Positions 45,836 through 55,169 are shown, numbered from the stretch's first letter. The stretch is DNA of 64,000 bases from Agaricicola taiwanensis (GCF_014635245.1 NZ_BMCP01000001.1:186001-250000); one strand, 5' to 3'. Notes: generated from the letters alone by a model not told the origin. Numbers and translations are program-made.

Positions 45836-47650
45836 ATGGACGCTCGCCTAACCCGTGCCCGGCTTCTGACAGCGCGCCGCCGCCCCGGAAAGCTCCCGCC
45901 TTTCCTGAAAGGACCGGGCCCGTTCATCCGGCACTACATCCGCCACCGTCCGTTCCACTACGCCGCCATCTTCCTCATGATCCTGGGAGCGGCCGGCTGC
46001 GCCGTGGCCGTCCAATACGTCATGAAGGTATTGGTGGACGCCATGGCGGGTCCACGGGACGCCGAAGCCGTCTGGCTGGCGCTGTCGATCTTCCTGGCAT
46101 TGATCGCGGTGGAAAGCATCATGTGGCGGGTCAGCGGTTGGCTCGGTTGCCGCACCACCATCGGCATCGGCGTGGATATGAGACTTGATCTGTTCGAGCA
46201 TCTGAACGGTCAACCCATGCGCTACTTCGCCGACAACCTGGCGGGATCGCTCGGGCACCGCGTCACCTCCACCGCCGGCAGTTTCGGAGCCCTGACCAAC
46301 ACCGTGGTCTGGCGCGTCATGCCGCCGTGCGTCGATTTCATCGGCGCGCTGATCATCTTCGCCACGGTCGACTGGCGCATGATGGTGGCGCTCGGCATCG
46401 GTGTGGGCGCCATCCTCGTTGGCATGATCATATTCGGCGAAAGAGGCCGTCACCTTCATCGCGACTATGCCGCGGAATCCAATCAGGTCGGTGGCGACCT
46501 CGTCGATGTCATCTCCAACATGTGGTCGGTGAAAGCCTTTTCGGCGCGCATGCGTGAGCGCAACCGGCTGGCACGCCTGTTCAAGACAGAAGCTTCCGCC
46601 CAGCGCGCCAGCTGGATGTACACCGAGAAAGCCCGGCTCATCCATGATGCCGCGCTGGTCGTCATGGCCGGCGGCATGCTCGCCTGGGCGGTGCATCTAT
46701 GGAGCCGCAACGAAATCTCGCCGGGCGACGTCGTCATGGTCAGCGCGCTAACGTTTCGGATCCTGCATGGCTCGCGCGACATGGCCCTTTCGCTGGTGGA
46801 CATGGTGCAGCAATTCGGCTTCATCGAAGATACCCTGCACGTCATCGCGCAACCACAGACCGTCGTCGATGAGCCCGGAGCGCCGCCACTCAGGACCGAG
46901 GGTGGCGCCATCGAGTTTCGCGGCGTCAGCTTTGCCTATGGCAGGGAGGGCGATGCAGTGCACGAGCTCGATCTGCATATTCCCGCCGGCCAGAACGTTG
47001 GTGTTGTCGGCCCTTCGGGTGCAGGCAAATCCACCCTCATCCAGCTGCTGCAGCGGCTCTATGACGTTCAGCATGGCGATATCCTGATCGACGGCCAGTC
47101 CATCGGCAGCGTGCAGCAGGACAGCCTGCGCGAGGCCTTGGCCGTGGTCCCGCAGGAAATCACGCTGTTCCATCGCACCATCATGGAGAACATTCGCTTT
47201 GCGCGACCCGCCGCAACTGACAAGGAAGTCTATGCCGCGGCCCGGGCGGCCCATTGCGACAGCTTCATCCGCTCGCTGAGCGAGGGCTATGACACCATCG
47301 TCGGCGAGCGGGGCATGAAGCTCTCCGGCGGCCAGCGGCAACGCATCGGCATCGCCCGCGCCTTCCTGAAGGCCGCGCCAATCATCATTCTGGACGAGGC
47401 GACCTCCGCCCTCGACACCGAATCCGAAATCGAGATCCAGCGCGCCCTCGTCAGGATCATGCGGGACCGCACCGTGATCGCCGTCGCCCACCGGCTTTCC
47501 ACTCTCTCCGGCTTCGACCGCATCATCGTCATGAACGGCGGCCGGGTGGTGGAGGACGGACCGGTCCACGCGCTACGAGAGAAGGGCGGCCTCTTCGATC
47601 GCATGTGGCGCCTGCAGGCGGAGGGGCTGAAGTTCGACGAAATGGCCTGA
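45836..47650 (+). CDS. ABC exporter, fused membrane and ATPase domains
   Basis: A 604-residue type IV exporter half-transporter. The first about 330 residues hold six hydrophobic segments; the ATPase has Walker A GPSGAGKSTLIQLL, signature [16 protein letters not shown], Walker B IIILDEATSALD and H-loop AHRLSTL. ATG 45836 fits GGAG spacing; a GTG at 45827 overlaps the previous stop. Position at the end of the glycan cluster suggests export of the glycan or its lipid-linked precursor. Confidence 0.9.
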   Translation: MDARLTRARLLTARRRPGKLPPFLKGPGPFIRHYIRHRPFHYAAIFLMILGAAGCAVAVQYVMKVLVDAMAGPRDAEAVWLALSIFLALIAVESIMWRVSGWLGCRTTIGIGVDMRLDLFEHLNGQPMRYFADNLAGSLGHRVTSTAGSFGALTNTVVWRVMPPCVDFIGALIIFATVDWRMMVALGIGVGAILVGMIIFGERGRHLHRDYAAESNQVGGDLVDVISNMWSVKAFSARMRERNRLARLFKTEASAQRASWMYTEKARLIHDAALVVMAGGMLAWAVHLWSRNEISPGDVVMVSALTFRILHGSRDMALSLVDMVQQFGFIEDTLHVIAQPQTVVDEPGAPPLRTEGGAIEFRGVSFAYGREGDAVHELDLHIPAGQNVGVVGPSGAGKSTLIQLLQRLYDVQHGDILIDGQSIGSVQQDSLREALAVVPQEITLFHRTIMENIRFARPAATDKEVYAAARAAHCDSFIRSLSEGYDTIVGERGMKLSGGQRQRIGIARAFLKAAPIIILDEATSALDTESEIEIQRALVRIMRDRTVIAVAHRLSTLSGFDRIIVMNGGRVVEDGPVHALREKGGLFDRMWRLQAEGLKFDEMA

Positions 47651-47718
47651 CGCGGAGCACCGTCGTGGCCGTTTCGTTGCAGCGGAGACGAAATTAAACC
47701 ATGGCAGGATGGTCTTGG

Positions 47719-47752
47719 CGCCTCCGGCATGCTCATCTATGCCTCGGAGGCG
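47719..47752 (+). other. Hairpin in the ABC exporter / prpC gap
   Basis: CGCCTCCGGCAT (47719-47730) pairs with ATGCC-TC-GGAGGCG (47739-47752) around an 8-nt loop, with one 2-nt bulge. No T tract follows. It may be the 3' end of the glycan operon or part of the prpC leader. The rest of the 47651-47851 gap shows nothing clear. Confidence 0.45.
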
Positions 47753-47851
47753 AATGCCTCTCGTGCTCGCTCCGAACCGGTGACGTTCCCTTCCCCCACT
47801 TCCGGCGGCGGCGATCATGCCCAAACAAGAACACGTCGCAGGAGGAAATCC

Positions 47852-49024
47852 ATGAGCACCCCAAAGCCGAAGAAGTCCGTCGCACTTTCGGGCGTGGTTG
47901 CAGGAAACACAGCGCTCTGCACCGTCGGACGCGCCGGCAACGATCTGCACTACCGGGGCTATGACATCCTCGACGTAGCGGAAACCTGCGAATTTGAGGA
48001 AATTGCCCATCTCCTGGTCCATGGAACCTTGCCGACAGCGCCGGAACTTGAGGCCTACAAGGCCAAGCTGAGGGCACTGCGTGGTTTGCCAGCGGCGGTA
48101 AAGCATGTGCTGGAAGCCATTCCGGCCGCGGCTCATCCCATGGACGTGATGCGCTCAGGCGTCTCCGCGCTCGGCTGCGTGCTGCCGGAAGCACCCGACC
48201 AGAACCATCCCGGCGCGCGCGACATCGCCGACCGCCTGATGGCCTCGCTCGGCTCGATGCTGCTCTACTGGTATCACTTTGCCCACAACGGCCGCCGTAT
48301 CGAGGTGGAAACGGATGACGATTCCATCGGCGGCCATTTCCTGCACCTGCTGCATGGCCGGTCTCCCACCGCCTCGCATGTGCACGCGATGCATGTCTCC
48401 CTGATCCTCTATGCGGAGCACGAATTCAACGCGTCCACCTTCACCGCGCGCTCCATTGCCGGAACAGGATCGGATATCTATTCCGCGGTCACGGGCGCCA
48501 TCGGCGCCCTGCGCGGCCCCAAACACGGTGGCGCCAACGAAGTCGCTTTCGAGATTCAGAAGCGCTACGCCGATCCCGATGAGGCGGAAGCCGACATCCG
48601 TCGCCGCGTCGAGGCCAAGGAGGTCATCATCGGCTTTGGCCATCCGGTCTATACGATCTCCGATCCCCGGAACAAGGTGATCAAAGAGGTGGCGCGCGCG
48701 CTCTCGGCCGAGGCGGGATCGATGAAGATGTTCGATATCGCCGACCGCATCGAGGGCACCATGAGCGATGCCAAGAAGATGTTCGCTAACCTCGATTGGT
48801 TCAGCGCCGTCTCCTATCATATGCTGGGCGTGCCCACGGCCATGTTCACGCCGCTCTTCGTCATCTCTCGCACGTCGGGATGGGCGGCACACATCATCGA
48901 GCAGCGCCAGGATAACAAGATCATCCGCCCCTCCGCCAATTACACCGGTCCTGAGAACCTCACCTTCGTGCCGCTCAAGAAACGCGGCAAGCCGGCTCCT
49001 CGCTCAAAAAAGAGCAAGGAATAA
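47852..49024 (+). CDS. prpC: 2-methylcitrate synthase / citrate synthase
   Basis: A 390-residue citrate-synthase-fold enzyme that condenses propionyl-CoA (and acetyl-CoA) with oxaloacetate. [16 protein letters not shown] near the start, [13 protein letters not shown], the His in [24 protein letters not shown] and the [12 protein letters not shown]-terminus identify the PrpC group. AGGAGG lies 6 nt before ATG 47852. prpB and prpD are absent here, so either they are elsewhere or the enzyme serves another purpose. Confidence 0.92.
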   Translation: MSTPKPKKSVALSGVVAGNTALCTVGRAGNDLHYRGYDILDVAETCEFEEIAHLLVHGTLPTAPELEAYKAKLRALRGLPAAVKHVLEAIPAAAHPMDVMRSGVSALGCVLPEAPDQNHPGARDIADRLMASLGSMLLYWYHFAHNGRRIEVETDDDSIGGHFLHLLHGRSPTASHVHAMHVSLILYAEHEFNASTFTARSIAGTGSDIYSAVTGAIGALRGPKHGGANEVAFEIQKRYADPDEAEADIRRRVEAKEVIIGFGHPVYTISDPRNKVIKEVARALSAEAGSMKMFDIADRIEGTMSDAKKMFANLDWFSAVSYHMLGVPTAMFTPLFVISRTSGWAAHIIEQRQDNKIIRPSANYTGPENLTFVPLKKRGKPAPRSKKSKE

Positions 49025-49040
49025 TGCTTAGCCGGCAAAT

Positions 49041-49412
49041 CTAGCCAGGGAAAGCGATGGTGGAGAGCAGCGCCAGTTCAGCCTGCCGCGAATCCAACCG
49101 CGTATGCTGGGCGACAACAGGCACATCGCTTTCAACCAGCGCGGCATAATTGGTGTCGCGCGGGATCGGTTCGGGATCCTTAAGATCGTTGAACCGCATA
49201 TGGCTGGTACGCCGGGCCGGCACCGTCAGGCGATAGGGGCCCACCGGATCACGATCCTCATAGAAGATCGTGATGGTGATCTGCGCGTCCTGGTCGGAGG
49301 CGTTCAGGAAACACATGGTCTCGTGGCTGGTGAGTGCCGGCGCAGGGCCGGTGCTCTCGCTGGGAATGTAACCTTCTGCAATGGCCCACCGGGTCTTTCC
49401 GATCGCTGTCAT
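49041..49412 (-). CDS. Anabaena sensory rhodopsin transducer (ASRT) family protein
   Basis: A 123-residue protein matching the ASRT family along its length: KTRWAIAEGYIPSESTGPAP, TITIFYEDRDPVGPYRLTVP, RRTSHMRFNDLKDPEPIP and QHTRLDSRQAELALLSTIA. ASRT is the small tetrameric beta-sandwich partner of Anabaena sensory rhodopsin. No rhodopsin gene is visible in this window. Its ATG overlaps the stop of the LLM oxidoreductase gene (ATGA). Other ASRT relatives without rhodopsins have been proposed to bind small carbohydrates, which fits the GH13 gene in this operon. The longer frame on this strand is rejected because it crosses the LLM gene. Confidence 0.9.
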   Translation of the reverse strand: MTAIGKTRWAIAEGYIPSESTGPAPALTSHETMCFLNASDQDAQITITIFYEDRDPVGPYRLTVPARRTSHMRFNDLKDPEPIPRDTNYAALVESDVPVVAQHTRLDSRQAELALLSTIAFPG

Positions 49413-50410
49413 GTGGCTGCTCCTGTCCCTGAGGGAGGCACGTCGCGGTGAACGCGCGGCAGCACCTCGCGGCCAAAGAACTCGATGAAGGCCTGCTGGT
49501 TGCGGCCGACGTTGTGCAGCACGATCTCGCTGAAGCCCATGGAAATGTCCTCCGTGATCCAGGCGGCGTGCCGCGCGGGATCGGACGAGATCCGCACGTG
49601 CTCGTCCATGTCCTCCGGCCGGACATCGCGCGTCGCCTCCTCGAAATGGTCCGGCGTCGGCAGGTTGCCGGCAAGGTGTGCCGGTATGGCATTGCTGCGC
49701 CATTGATCGAAGGCGTTGGCCCGGGCTTCCCCGTCGTCCTCGGCCCATGACACATGCACCTGAAGATAAAGAGGTTTGCCGCTGCCCCCGCCCCGGCGGA
49801 ACGCCTCCACAATCCCGGCGAGCTTCTCCCGTGGCTGATTGATGGTGATGAGGCCGTCGGCCCAGCCGCCGCACCATTCCGCCGTCTCCGGCGAAAGCGC
49901 CGCTCCCAGGATCAGCGGCGGCGTTTCCGGCAGGGTGTAAAGTTTGGCGTCCAACGTGGGAATGGGATCCGGCGAGCTTACGGTTTCACCGTTCCAGAGA
50001 GCCCTGACGATATCGACCGCAGCCCTGAGCCGCCGGTGGCGCTCCGGCTTGTCCGGCCAGCCTTCACCGACCACGCGTTCGTTGAGGGCTTCGCCGCTGC
50101 CGAACGCAACCCAGGGAAAACGGCCCGGGAACATCTGTGCCAGGGTGGCGGTGGCCTGCGCGATAACGACGGGATGAAAACGCCACCCTCCGGGAATGGT
50201 GATCATTCCGATCGGAAAATGCGTCGCCTGCAGCGCGGCGCCCATCCATGACAACGCAAATCCGGATTGCCCCTGACGGTCGCTCCACGGCGCCGCGTGA
50301 TCCGAGGACATGGCCCCGCTGAAACCTGCCCGCTCCGCCGCCTGCACGAAGCGGACGAGGTCGCGAGGTGTGAACTGCTCGTGGGAGGCATGATAGGAGA
50401 TCCCCACCAT
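49409..50410 (-). CDS. LLM-class flavin-dependent oxidoreductase, TIGR03885-like
   Basis: A 333-residue luciferase-like TIM-barrel protein starting ISYHASHEQFTPRDLVRFVQ, with a cofactor region VAFGSGEALNERVVGEGWP and GGWADGLIT. It matches the TIGR03885 group, thought to use FMN rather than F420. The start lies one base after the upstream GH13 stop. Its position between a GH13 enzyme and an ASRT protein is striking; substrate unknown. Confidence 0.85.
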   Translation of the reverse strand: MVGISYHASHEQFTPRDLVRFVQAAERAGFSGAMSSDHAAPWSDRQGQSGFALSWMGAALQATHFPIGMITIPGGWRFHPVVIAQATATLAQMFPGRFPWVAFGSGEALNERVVGEGWPDKPERHRRLRAAVDIVRALWNGETVSSPDPIPTLDAKLYTLPETPPLILGAALSPETAEWCGGWADGLITINQPREKLAGIVEAFRRGGGSGKPLYLQVHVSWAEDDGEARANAFDQWRSNAIPAHLAGNLPTPDHFEEATRDVRPEDMDEHVRISSDPARHAAWITEDISMGFSEIVLHNVGRNQQAFIEFFGREVLPRVHRDVPPSGTGAAT

Positions 50411-50411
50411 C

Positions 50412-52037
50412 TCAACCCACCTTTTCCAGCTGGCCCCAGATGTACTGGTAGGGCCGCAACTGCAGCTTCAGGCGGCTCCCATCTATGGGATAAATCTCGC
50501 CATTGACGAGATCCTTCACCTGCCCGGCCCGGCCGAGCGCCGTGCCGATGTCGACCCTCGCGGACCTGCCGGAAAAATTATGGAGGAACAGGAGCCCGCC
50601 ACCCTGGTCGGAGCACCGATGGCCCAGCACCGCCGAATGTCCGGTTTCCATGGCCTCAAGCTGCGCCCTATGGATCAACTCATGCTGCCGGCGCAGCGCC
50701 ACCAGTGCCCGGACCTTGTTCAACAAGGATGCCGGATCATTCTCCTGCGCATCCACATTGACGCTCTTGTAGCCGAACCGCCCGTTCTGCACCGGCGCCT
50801 GGATCATCTTCTTTACCGGGGCGTCGGAGAAGCCGCCGTTGCGACCGCCGGACCACTGCATCGGCACTCGCACCGCATCACGCCCCCGCACTTCGAGATC
50901 TTCCCCAAGGCCAATCTCATCGCCGTACATCATCACCGCCGTGCCCGGCAGTGAAAGGATAAGGCTGTGCACCATCTCCATGCGCCGCTGGTCGCCGTCG
51001 AGCATGGGCGCAATGCGGCGGCGGATGCCGCGACCGTAGAGCCGCATCGATTCATCCGGGGCAAAACGTGCGTAGGTCTCCTGGCGCTCCTCCCCGGTGA
51101 GGCGCGAAAGATCAAGCTCATCGAGCGAGCGCAGAAAGTTCCCCCAGCCGCAGTCCTGCGGCGTCTGCGGCAACTCCGTCAGCGCCTGGGCAACGGGCGC
51201 TGCATCCTCACGGGCGAGCGCCAGAAAAAAGAAGGCGTTCAAGTAGAAGTTCAGCAACAGGCCCAGGCCCTGGCCATCGCCGAAGAACTCGCTGAGCTTT
51301 TCCGGCTCAACATTTGCTTCGCCCATCATGAGGCCGTCCGGCAGGCGCTCCCGCAGCACGGCGTTCATATCGTGCAGAACGCCGTGCGGATCGCGTGGCT
51401 CCGAGCGGCGCAGACCATTCTCACCGATCATGATGGGCGCGGCATCGATGCGGAAGCCGGCAACGCCAAAAGCCATCCAATACTGCATGATCTTGGCGAC
51501 CTCTTCGCGTACCTCCTCATTGGCGATGTTGAGTTCGGGCTGGAAGTGATAGAAGCGGTGGAAATAGTAGGCGTTAGCCACCTCGTCATAGGTCCAGACA
51601 TTGTCTTCCTCTCCGGGGAAGATCGTCGTGTTGTTCGTGTCGATGGCGGGTGGGCTGTCGCTCCAGATGTAGTAGTCGCGAAAGCGACTCCTGGCGTCGC
51701 GGCGCGCGGCCTCAAACCAGGGGTGCTCGGTGGACGTGTGGTTCACCACAAGATCGACGATGACACGGATGCCATGCTCGCCCGCACGGCGGATGAACTC
51801 GATGAAATCACCCATCGTGCCGGTTTGCGGATTCAGCCGGTAATAATCGCGGATGTCATATCCGTTGTCGCGATTGGGCGTATCGAAGAAGGGCAGCAGC
51901 CAGATGCAGGTGATGCCGAGCTTTCGCAAGTAGGGGAGCTTCGATGTCAGGCCGATGAAGTCACCGATGCCATCGCCGTTGCCGTCCGCGAATTTCTCCA
52001 CATCGATGCCGTAGATGATCGCATCCTGATACCACAT
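50412..52037 (-). CDS. GH13 enzyme related to trehalose synthase
   Basis: A 541-residue GH13 protein. Regions I (DLVVNHTS), II (GFRIDAAP, nucleophile Asp198) and III (MMGEANVEP, acid/base Glu240) are intact. In region IV the usual Asn-His-Asp is replaced by SLD (304-306) in FLRSLDELDLSRL, so a conserved substrate-binding His is missing. Overall it resembles TreS, which interconverts maltose and trehalose. ATG 52037 has GGGAG 10 nt upstream; ATG 52067 is an alternative. It leads the operon with the LLM and ASRT genes under an EcfG-type promoter. Confidence 0.85.
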   Translation of the reverse strand: MWYQDAIIYGIDVEKFADGNGDGIGDFIGLTSKLPYLRKLGITCIWLLPFFDTPNRDNGYDIRDYYRLNPQTGTMGDFIEFIRRAGEHGIRVIVDLVVNHTSTEHPWFEAARRDARSRFRDYYIWSDSPPAIDTNNTTIFPGEEDNVWTYDEVANAYYFHRFYHFQPELNIANEEVREEVAKIMQYWMAFGVAGFRIDAAPIMIGENGLRRSEPRDPHGVLHDMNAVLRERLPDGLMMGEANVEPEKLSEFFGDGQGLGLLLNFYLNAFFFLALAREDAAPVAQALTELPQTPQDCGWGNFLRSLDELDLSRLTGEERQETYARFAPDESMRLYGRGIRRRIAPMLDGDQRRMEMVHSLILSLPGTAVMMYGDEIGLGEDLEVRGRDAVRVPMQWSGGRNGGFSDAPVKKMIQAPVQNGRFGYKSVNVDAQENDPASLLNKVRALVALRRQHELIHRAQLEAMETGHSAVLGHRCSDQGGGLLFLHNFSGRSARVDIGTALGRAGQVKDLVNGEIYPIDGSRLKLQLRPYQYIWGQLEKVG

Positions 52038-52092
52038 GCGTTGGCGGCTCCCTCGAAGATCAACCATGCCGCGAACGGGCATGTAGAGCGGC

Positions 52093-52118
52093 AACGCCGC
52101 CCTTGTTAAGGAGGTTCC
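52093..52118 (-). promoter_or_regulatory. EcfG-type (general stress) promoter of the GH13-LLM-ASRT operon
   Basis: On the minus strand, GGAAC (52118-52114), a 17-bp spacer and CGTT (52096-52093), an exact match to the alphaproteobacterial EcfG consensus. Transcription would start near 52086. Confidence 0.7.
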
Positions 52119-52150
52119 GACAACATCAGCACGGATCGGAGGCTGCGCTT

Positions 52151-52176
52151 TGAACGGCCCGGTCGATACGTGCGTT
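52151..52176 (+). promoter_or_regulatory. EcfG-type promoter of the alpha-glucosidase gene
   Basis: TGAAC (52151-52155), a 17-bp spacer and CGTT (52173-52176): one mismatch to consensus. It lies 35 bp upstream of the alpha-glucosidase start and back to back with the promoter on the other strand. Confidence 0.58.
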
Positions 52177-52211
52177 ATGCCTCCGACTGAGCGGCATCAG
52201 GCGGAGGCGGC

Positions 52212-53810
52212 ATGGCGACGGAGTGGTGGAAATCGGGGGTGATCTATCAGATTTATCCACGCTCGTTTCAGGACAGCGACGGCGATGGCATCGGCGACCT
52301 CAAGGGCATCCGTGACCGCCTGGCCTATGTGGCCAGTCTGGGCGTCGACGCGATCTGGATATCACCGATCTTCGTGTCGCCCATGGCCGATTTCGGCTAC
52401 GACATCGCCGACTACTGCGCCATTGATCCACTGTTCGGAACCCTCGACGATTTCGACGCCCTGATGGCTGAGGCCAAACGGTTGGAACTGAGGGTCATTC
52501 TCGACCTCGTTCCCAACCACACCTCCGACCAGCACCCCTGGTTCAAGGAGAGCCGTTCATCGCGCAACAGTGCCAAGCGCGATTGGTACATCTGGCGCGA
52601 CGCCAAGGCAGATGGCAGCGTCCCCAACAACTGGATCAGCAATTTCGGCGGCAGCGCCTGGAGCTGGGACGAGGCCACCGGCCAGTATTATTATCATGCC
52701 TTCCTGAAGGAGCAGCCCGACCTCAATTGGCGCAACCCCGAGGTGCGGGAAGCAATCTCTGACGTAATGCGATTTTGGATGGCCCGCGGTGCCGACGGGT
52801 TCCGCGTCGATGTCATCTGGCACCTGATGAAGGACCCCGAGTTTCGCGACAACCCACCTAATCCCGCCTGGCAACCAAGCCAGCCGGAGATCAACCGCCT
52901 GCTTCAGGTCCATTCAGCCGACCATCCCGATATCGAAGGACTGATCACCGAGTTACGGCGGGTGATCGACGAATATCCGGATCGCGTGCTGATCGGCGAG
53001 ATCTATCTGCCGATGGATCGGTTGATGGCCTATTACGGCCGGGGTCTTTCAGGAACCCACCTCCCCTTCAACTTCCTTCTGCTGCAGGCGCCGTGGTCAG
53101 CGCCCAAGATCGCCCAGTTGATCGCGGAATATGAGGCCGCCTTGCCGCCTGGTGGCTGGCCTAACTGGGTTCTTGGCAACCACGATCAGCCCCGTCTCGC
53201 CAGCCGCACCGGCCTCGAACAGACGCGCGTGGCCGCCATGCTGCTCCTGACCCTGCGCGGCACGCCCACGCTTTACTACGGTGACGAGATCGGCATGCAG
53301 CAGGTGCCTGTGCCCCCTGAGGCTGTGCGCGACACCTGGGAGTTGCGAGAGCCCGGGCTCGGCTTCAACCGCGACCCGCAGCGCACGCCCATGCAGTGGA
53401 ACGGATCGTCCAACAGCGGTTTCACCACGGCGACACCATGGCTGCCGATGGCGGCCAATGCGGCGGAATGCAACGTGGCCACCATGGCACAAGACCCGCA
53501 CTCGCTTCTGGCGCTCTACCGATCGCTGATCGCGCTGCGCCACCGAATGCGGGCCCTGCAACTGGGCAGCTATCATCCGTTGTTCCATACGGAACATGTG
53601 CTGGCCTATGAACGCCGGCTCGACGATACCCGTCTCGTGGTGCTTCTGAACCTCGGCCAGACGGACGAGGAGATCACCCTGCCCGAATATGTGGCGGCGG
53701 GACGCGTCCTGCTCGCGACCGAAGGGGAACTTGCCGATATTCCTCTGTCGTCATCTCTGACACTTCCCGGCAACGCAGGGCTTATCGTCAGGCTTCCCCT
53801 AGTTGGTTAA
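52212..53810 (+). CDS. Alpha-glucosidase (GH13)
   Basis: A 532-residue GH13 enzyme starting WWKSGVIYQIYPRSFQDSDG, the typical oligo-glucosidase start. All four regions are intact: DLVPNHTS, GFRVDVIW, IGEIYLP and LGNHDQPR. A C-terminal beta domain ends LIVRLPLV. No signal peptide, so it is cytoplasmic. It hydrolyses alpha-glucosidic bonds in maltose-type or sucrose-type sugars. It diverges from the TreS-like operon and may share stress control. Confidence 0.92.
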   Translation: MATEWWKSGVIYQIYPRSFQDSDGDGIGDLKGIRDRLAYVASLGVDAIWISPIFVSPMADFGYDIADYCAIDPLFGTLDDFDALMAEAKRLELRVILDLVPNHTSDQHPWFKESRSSRNSAKRDWYIWRDAKADGSVPNNWISNFGGSAWSWDEATGQYYYHAFLKEQPDLNWRNPEVREAISDVMRFWMARGADGFRVDVIWHLMKDPEFRDNPPNPAWQPSQPEINRLLQVHSADHPDIEGLITELRRVIDEYPDRVLIGEIYLPMDRLMAYYGRGLSGTHLPFNFLLLQAPWSAPKIAQLIAEYEAALPPGGWPNWVLGNHDQPRLASRTGLEQTRVAAMLLLTLRGTPTLYYGDEIGMQQVPVPPEAVRDTWELREPGLGFNRDPQRTPMQWNGSSNSGFTTATPWLPMAANAAECNVATMAQDPHSLLALYRSLIALRHRMRALQLGSYHPLFHTEHVLAYERRLDDTRLVVLLNLGQTDEEITLPEYVAAGRVLLATEGELADIPLSSSLTLPGNAGLIVRLPLVG

Positions 53811-53867
53811 GCACATCGCGCTTGCATCGGCTCGTCGAAGTCAGCTGGTGAGCGCCTGCTCGCGGCC

Positions 53868-55100
53868 TCACGGCCGCTCGCCACGGAGCAGCGCCGGCGC
53901 ATCCCCCTGAACACCTGCCGCTGCGCGGATCACGCTGTTCTTCAGACGGCCGAGCCTGTCGAAGGCGCCGAGGCCGACATCCCGCACCGTGCGGAGGCGG
54001 TTGTTCCGGAAAAGATGCGCCAGCGCGTCCGTTGCGGCCACCATGGCAAGACTGTCGAAGCGCCGCCACCGGGCGTAGCGCTCAAGCGGCTCCGGCCCGC
54101 CGATGTCGCCACCAAGCCGGGCGGTGCCGACCACCACCTCGACCAGCGCGGCGACATCCTTGAGCGCAAGATTAAGGCCCTGCCCCGCCAACGGGTGTAT
54201 GGCGTGGGCGGCATCCCCGATCAGTGCAACCCGCGGGGCCACGAAGGATCGGGCGACCTGCAGCCCCAGCGGCCGCACCGCCCGCGGTCCGGCGAGGCTC
54301 AGCCCGTCGAAGGCATGGCCAGCGGCCTGCTCCAGGGCATCGCGGAAGGTTATGTCATCCTGCCCGGCGAGACGCTCCGCCTCCATCCGAGGCAGTGTCC
54401 AGACCACAGCCGCGTGCCGTTCCGGAAGTGGAAGAAGCGCGAGAGGTCCCCCGGGGAGGAAGTGCTGGATCGCGGTTCCCTCGTGATCCGCCGCCAGTTG
54501 AATGCGCGTCACGATCGCTGCCTGGTCATAGCGCCATCCATGCGTCCTGATACGGGCGGCATCCCGCACCCGCGAGCGCTGGCCATCGGCGGCCACCAGC
54601 AGAGGAGCACGCAACAGGCGACCATCGGACAATGTCACCTCCAGACCCATCGGCACGGAAGAATAGCCGGCGAATCCCGCCGGCAGCAGTTCCACACCCT
54701 GTTCCTGGGCAGCCTTCAGCAAGATGTCGCGCAGCACATCGTTCGGAACGATGTGCGCGAAGGCCTCGCCATCAGGCAGCGGACCGCCGAAATCAAGCCA
54801 GACCGGCCTCAGAACGTCTTCCAGCCGGGAATCCGTGATGGACATCCGCATGACCGGCGCGGCCTGCGGTGACAGCTTATGCCAAAGCCCGAGCGTTTCG
54901 AGGAGGCGCCGGGGCCCGGCGGCAACGGCCGAGGAGTTGGGATCCTTGCGGGGCGCGCGCCCGAAGGCGGGGTCGAGCACGGCGATGCGGCCACCGGCGC
55001 CGAAACTTTGGGCCAGGGCCACGGCGAGCGCGAGGCCCGCGAAGCCGCCGCCGGCGATGATGACGTCCCTTGCCTCTTCCTGCCGTTCCCGCTCCTGCAT
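53868..55100 (-). CDS. UbiH/COQ6-family FAD-dependent monooxygenase
   Basis: A 410-residue flavoprotein hydroxylase with the GxGxxG motif IIAGGGFAGLALAVALAQ, the middle DG motif LLVAADGQRSRVRD, and the third FAD block LIGDAAHAIHPLAGQGLNLALKDVAALVE. The family hydroxylates the ubiquinone ring. UbiH, UbiI and UbiF cannot be separated by eye. ATG 55100 follows GAGGG. It diverges from tesB. Confidence 0.9.
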   Translation of the reverse strand: MQERERQEEARDVIIAGGGFAGLALAVALAQSFGAGGRIAVLDPAFGRAPRKDPNSSAVAAGPRRLLETLGLWHKLSPQAAPVMRMSITDSRLEDVLRPVWLDFGGPLPDGEAFAHIVPNDVLRDILLKAAQEQGVELLPAGFAGYSSVPMGLEVTLSDGRLLRAPLLVAADGQRSRVRDAARIRTHGWRYDQAAIVTRIQLAADHEGTAIQHFLPGGPLALLPLPERHAAVVWTLPRMEAERLAGQDDITFRDALEQAAGHAFDGLSLAGPRAVRPLGLQVARSFVAPRVALIGDAAHAIHPLAGQGLNLALKDVAALVEVVVGTARLGGDIGGPEPLERYARWRRFDSLAMVAATDALAHLFRNNRLRTVRDVGLGAFDRLGRLKNSVIRAAAGVQGDAPALLRGERP

Positions 55101-55169
55101 CACGCCCTCATCTTGACGAACACCGCCTGAAAGGTCTCTGTCCCTCTGAACCAGCTTTCAGGGGAAACC

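Noticed and set aside
49409-50410. LLM enzyme as F420-dependent
   Set aside because: It resembles the TIGR03885 group thought to use FMN, and no F420 genes are seen.
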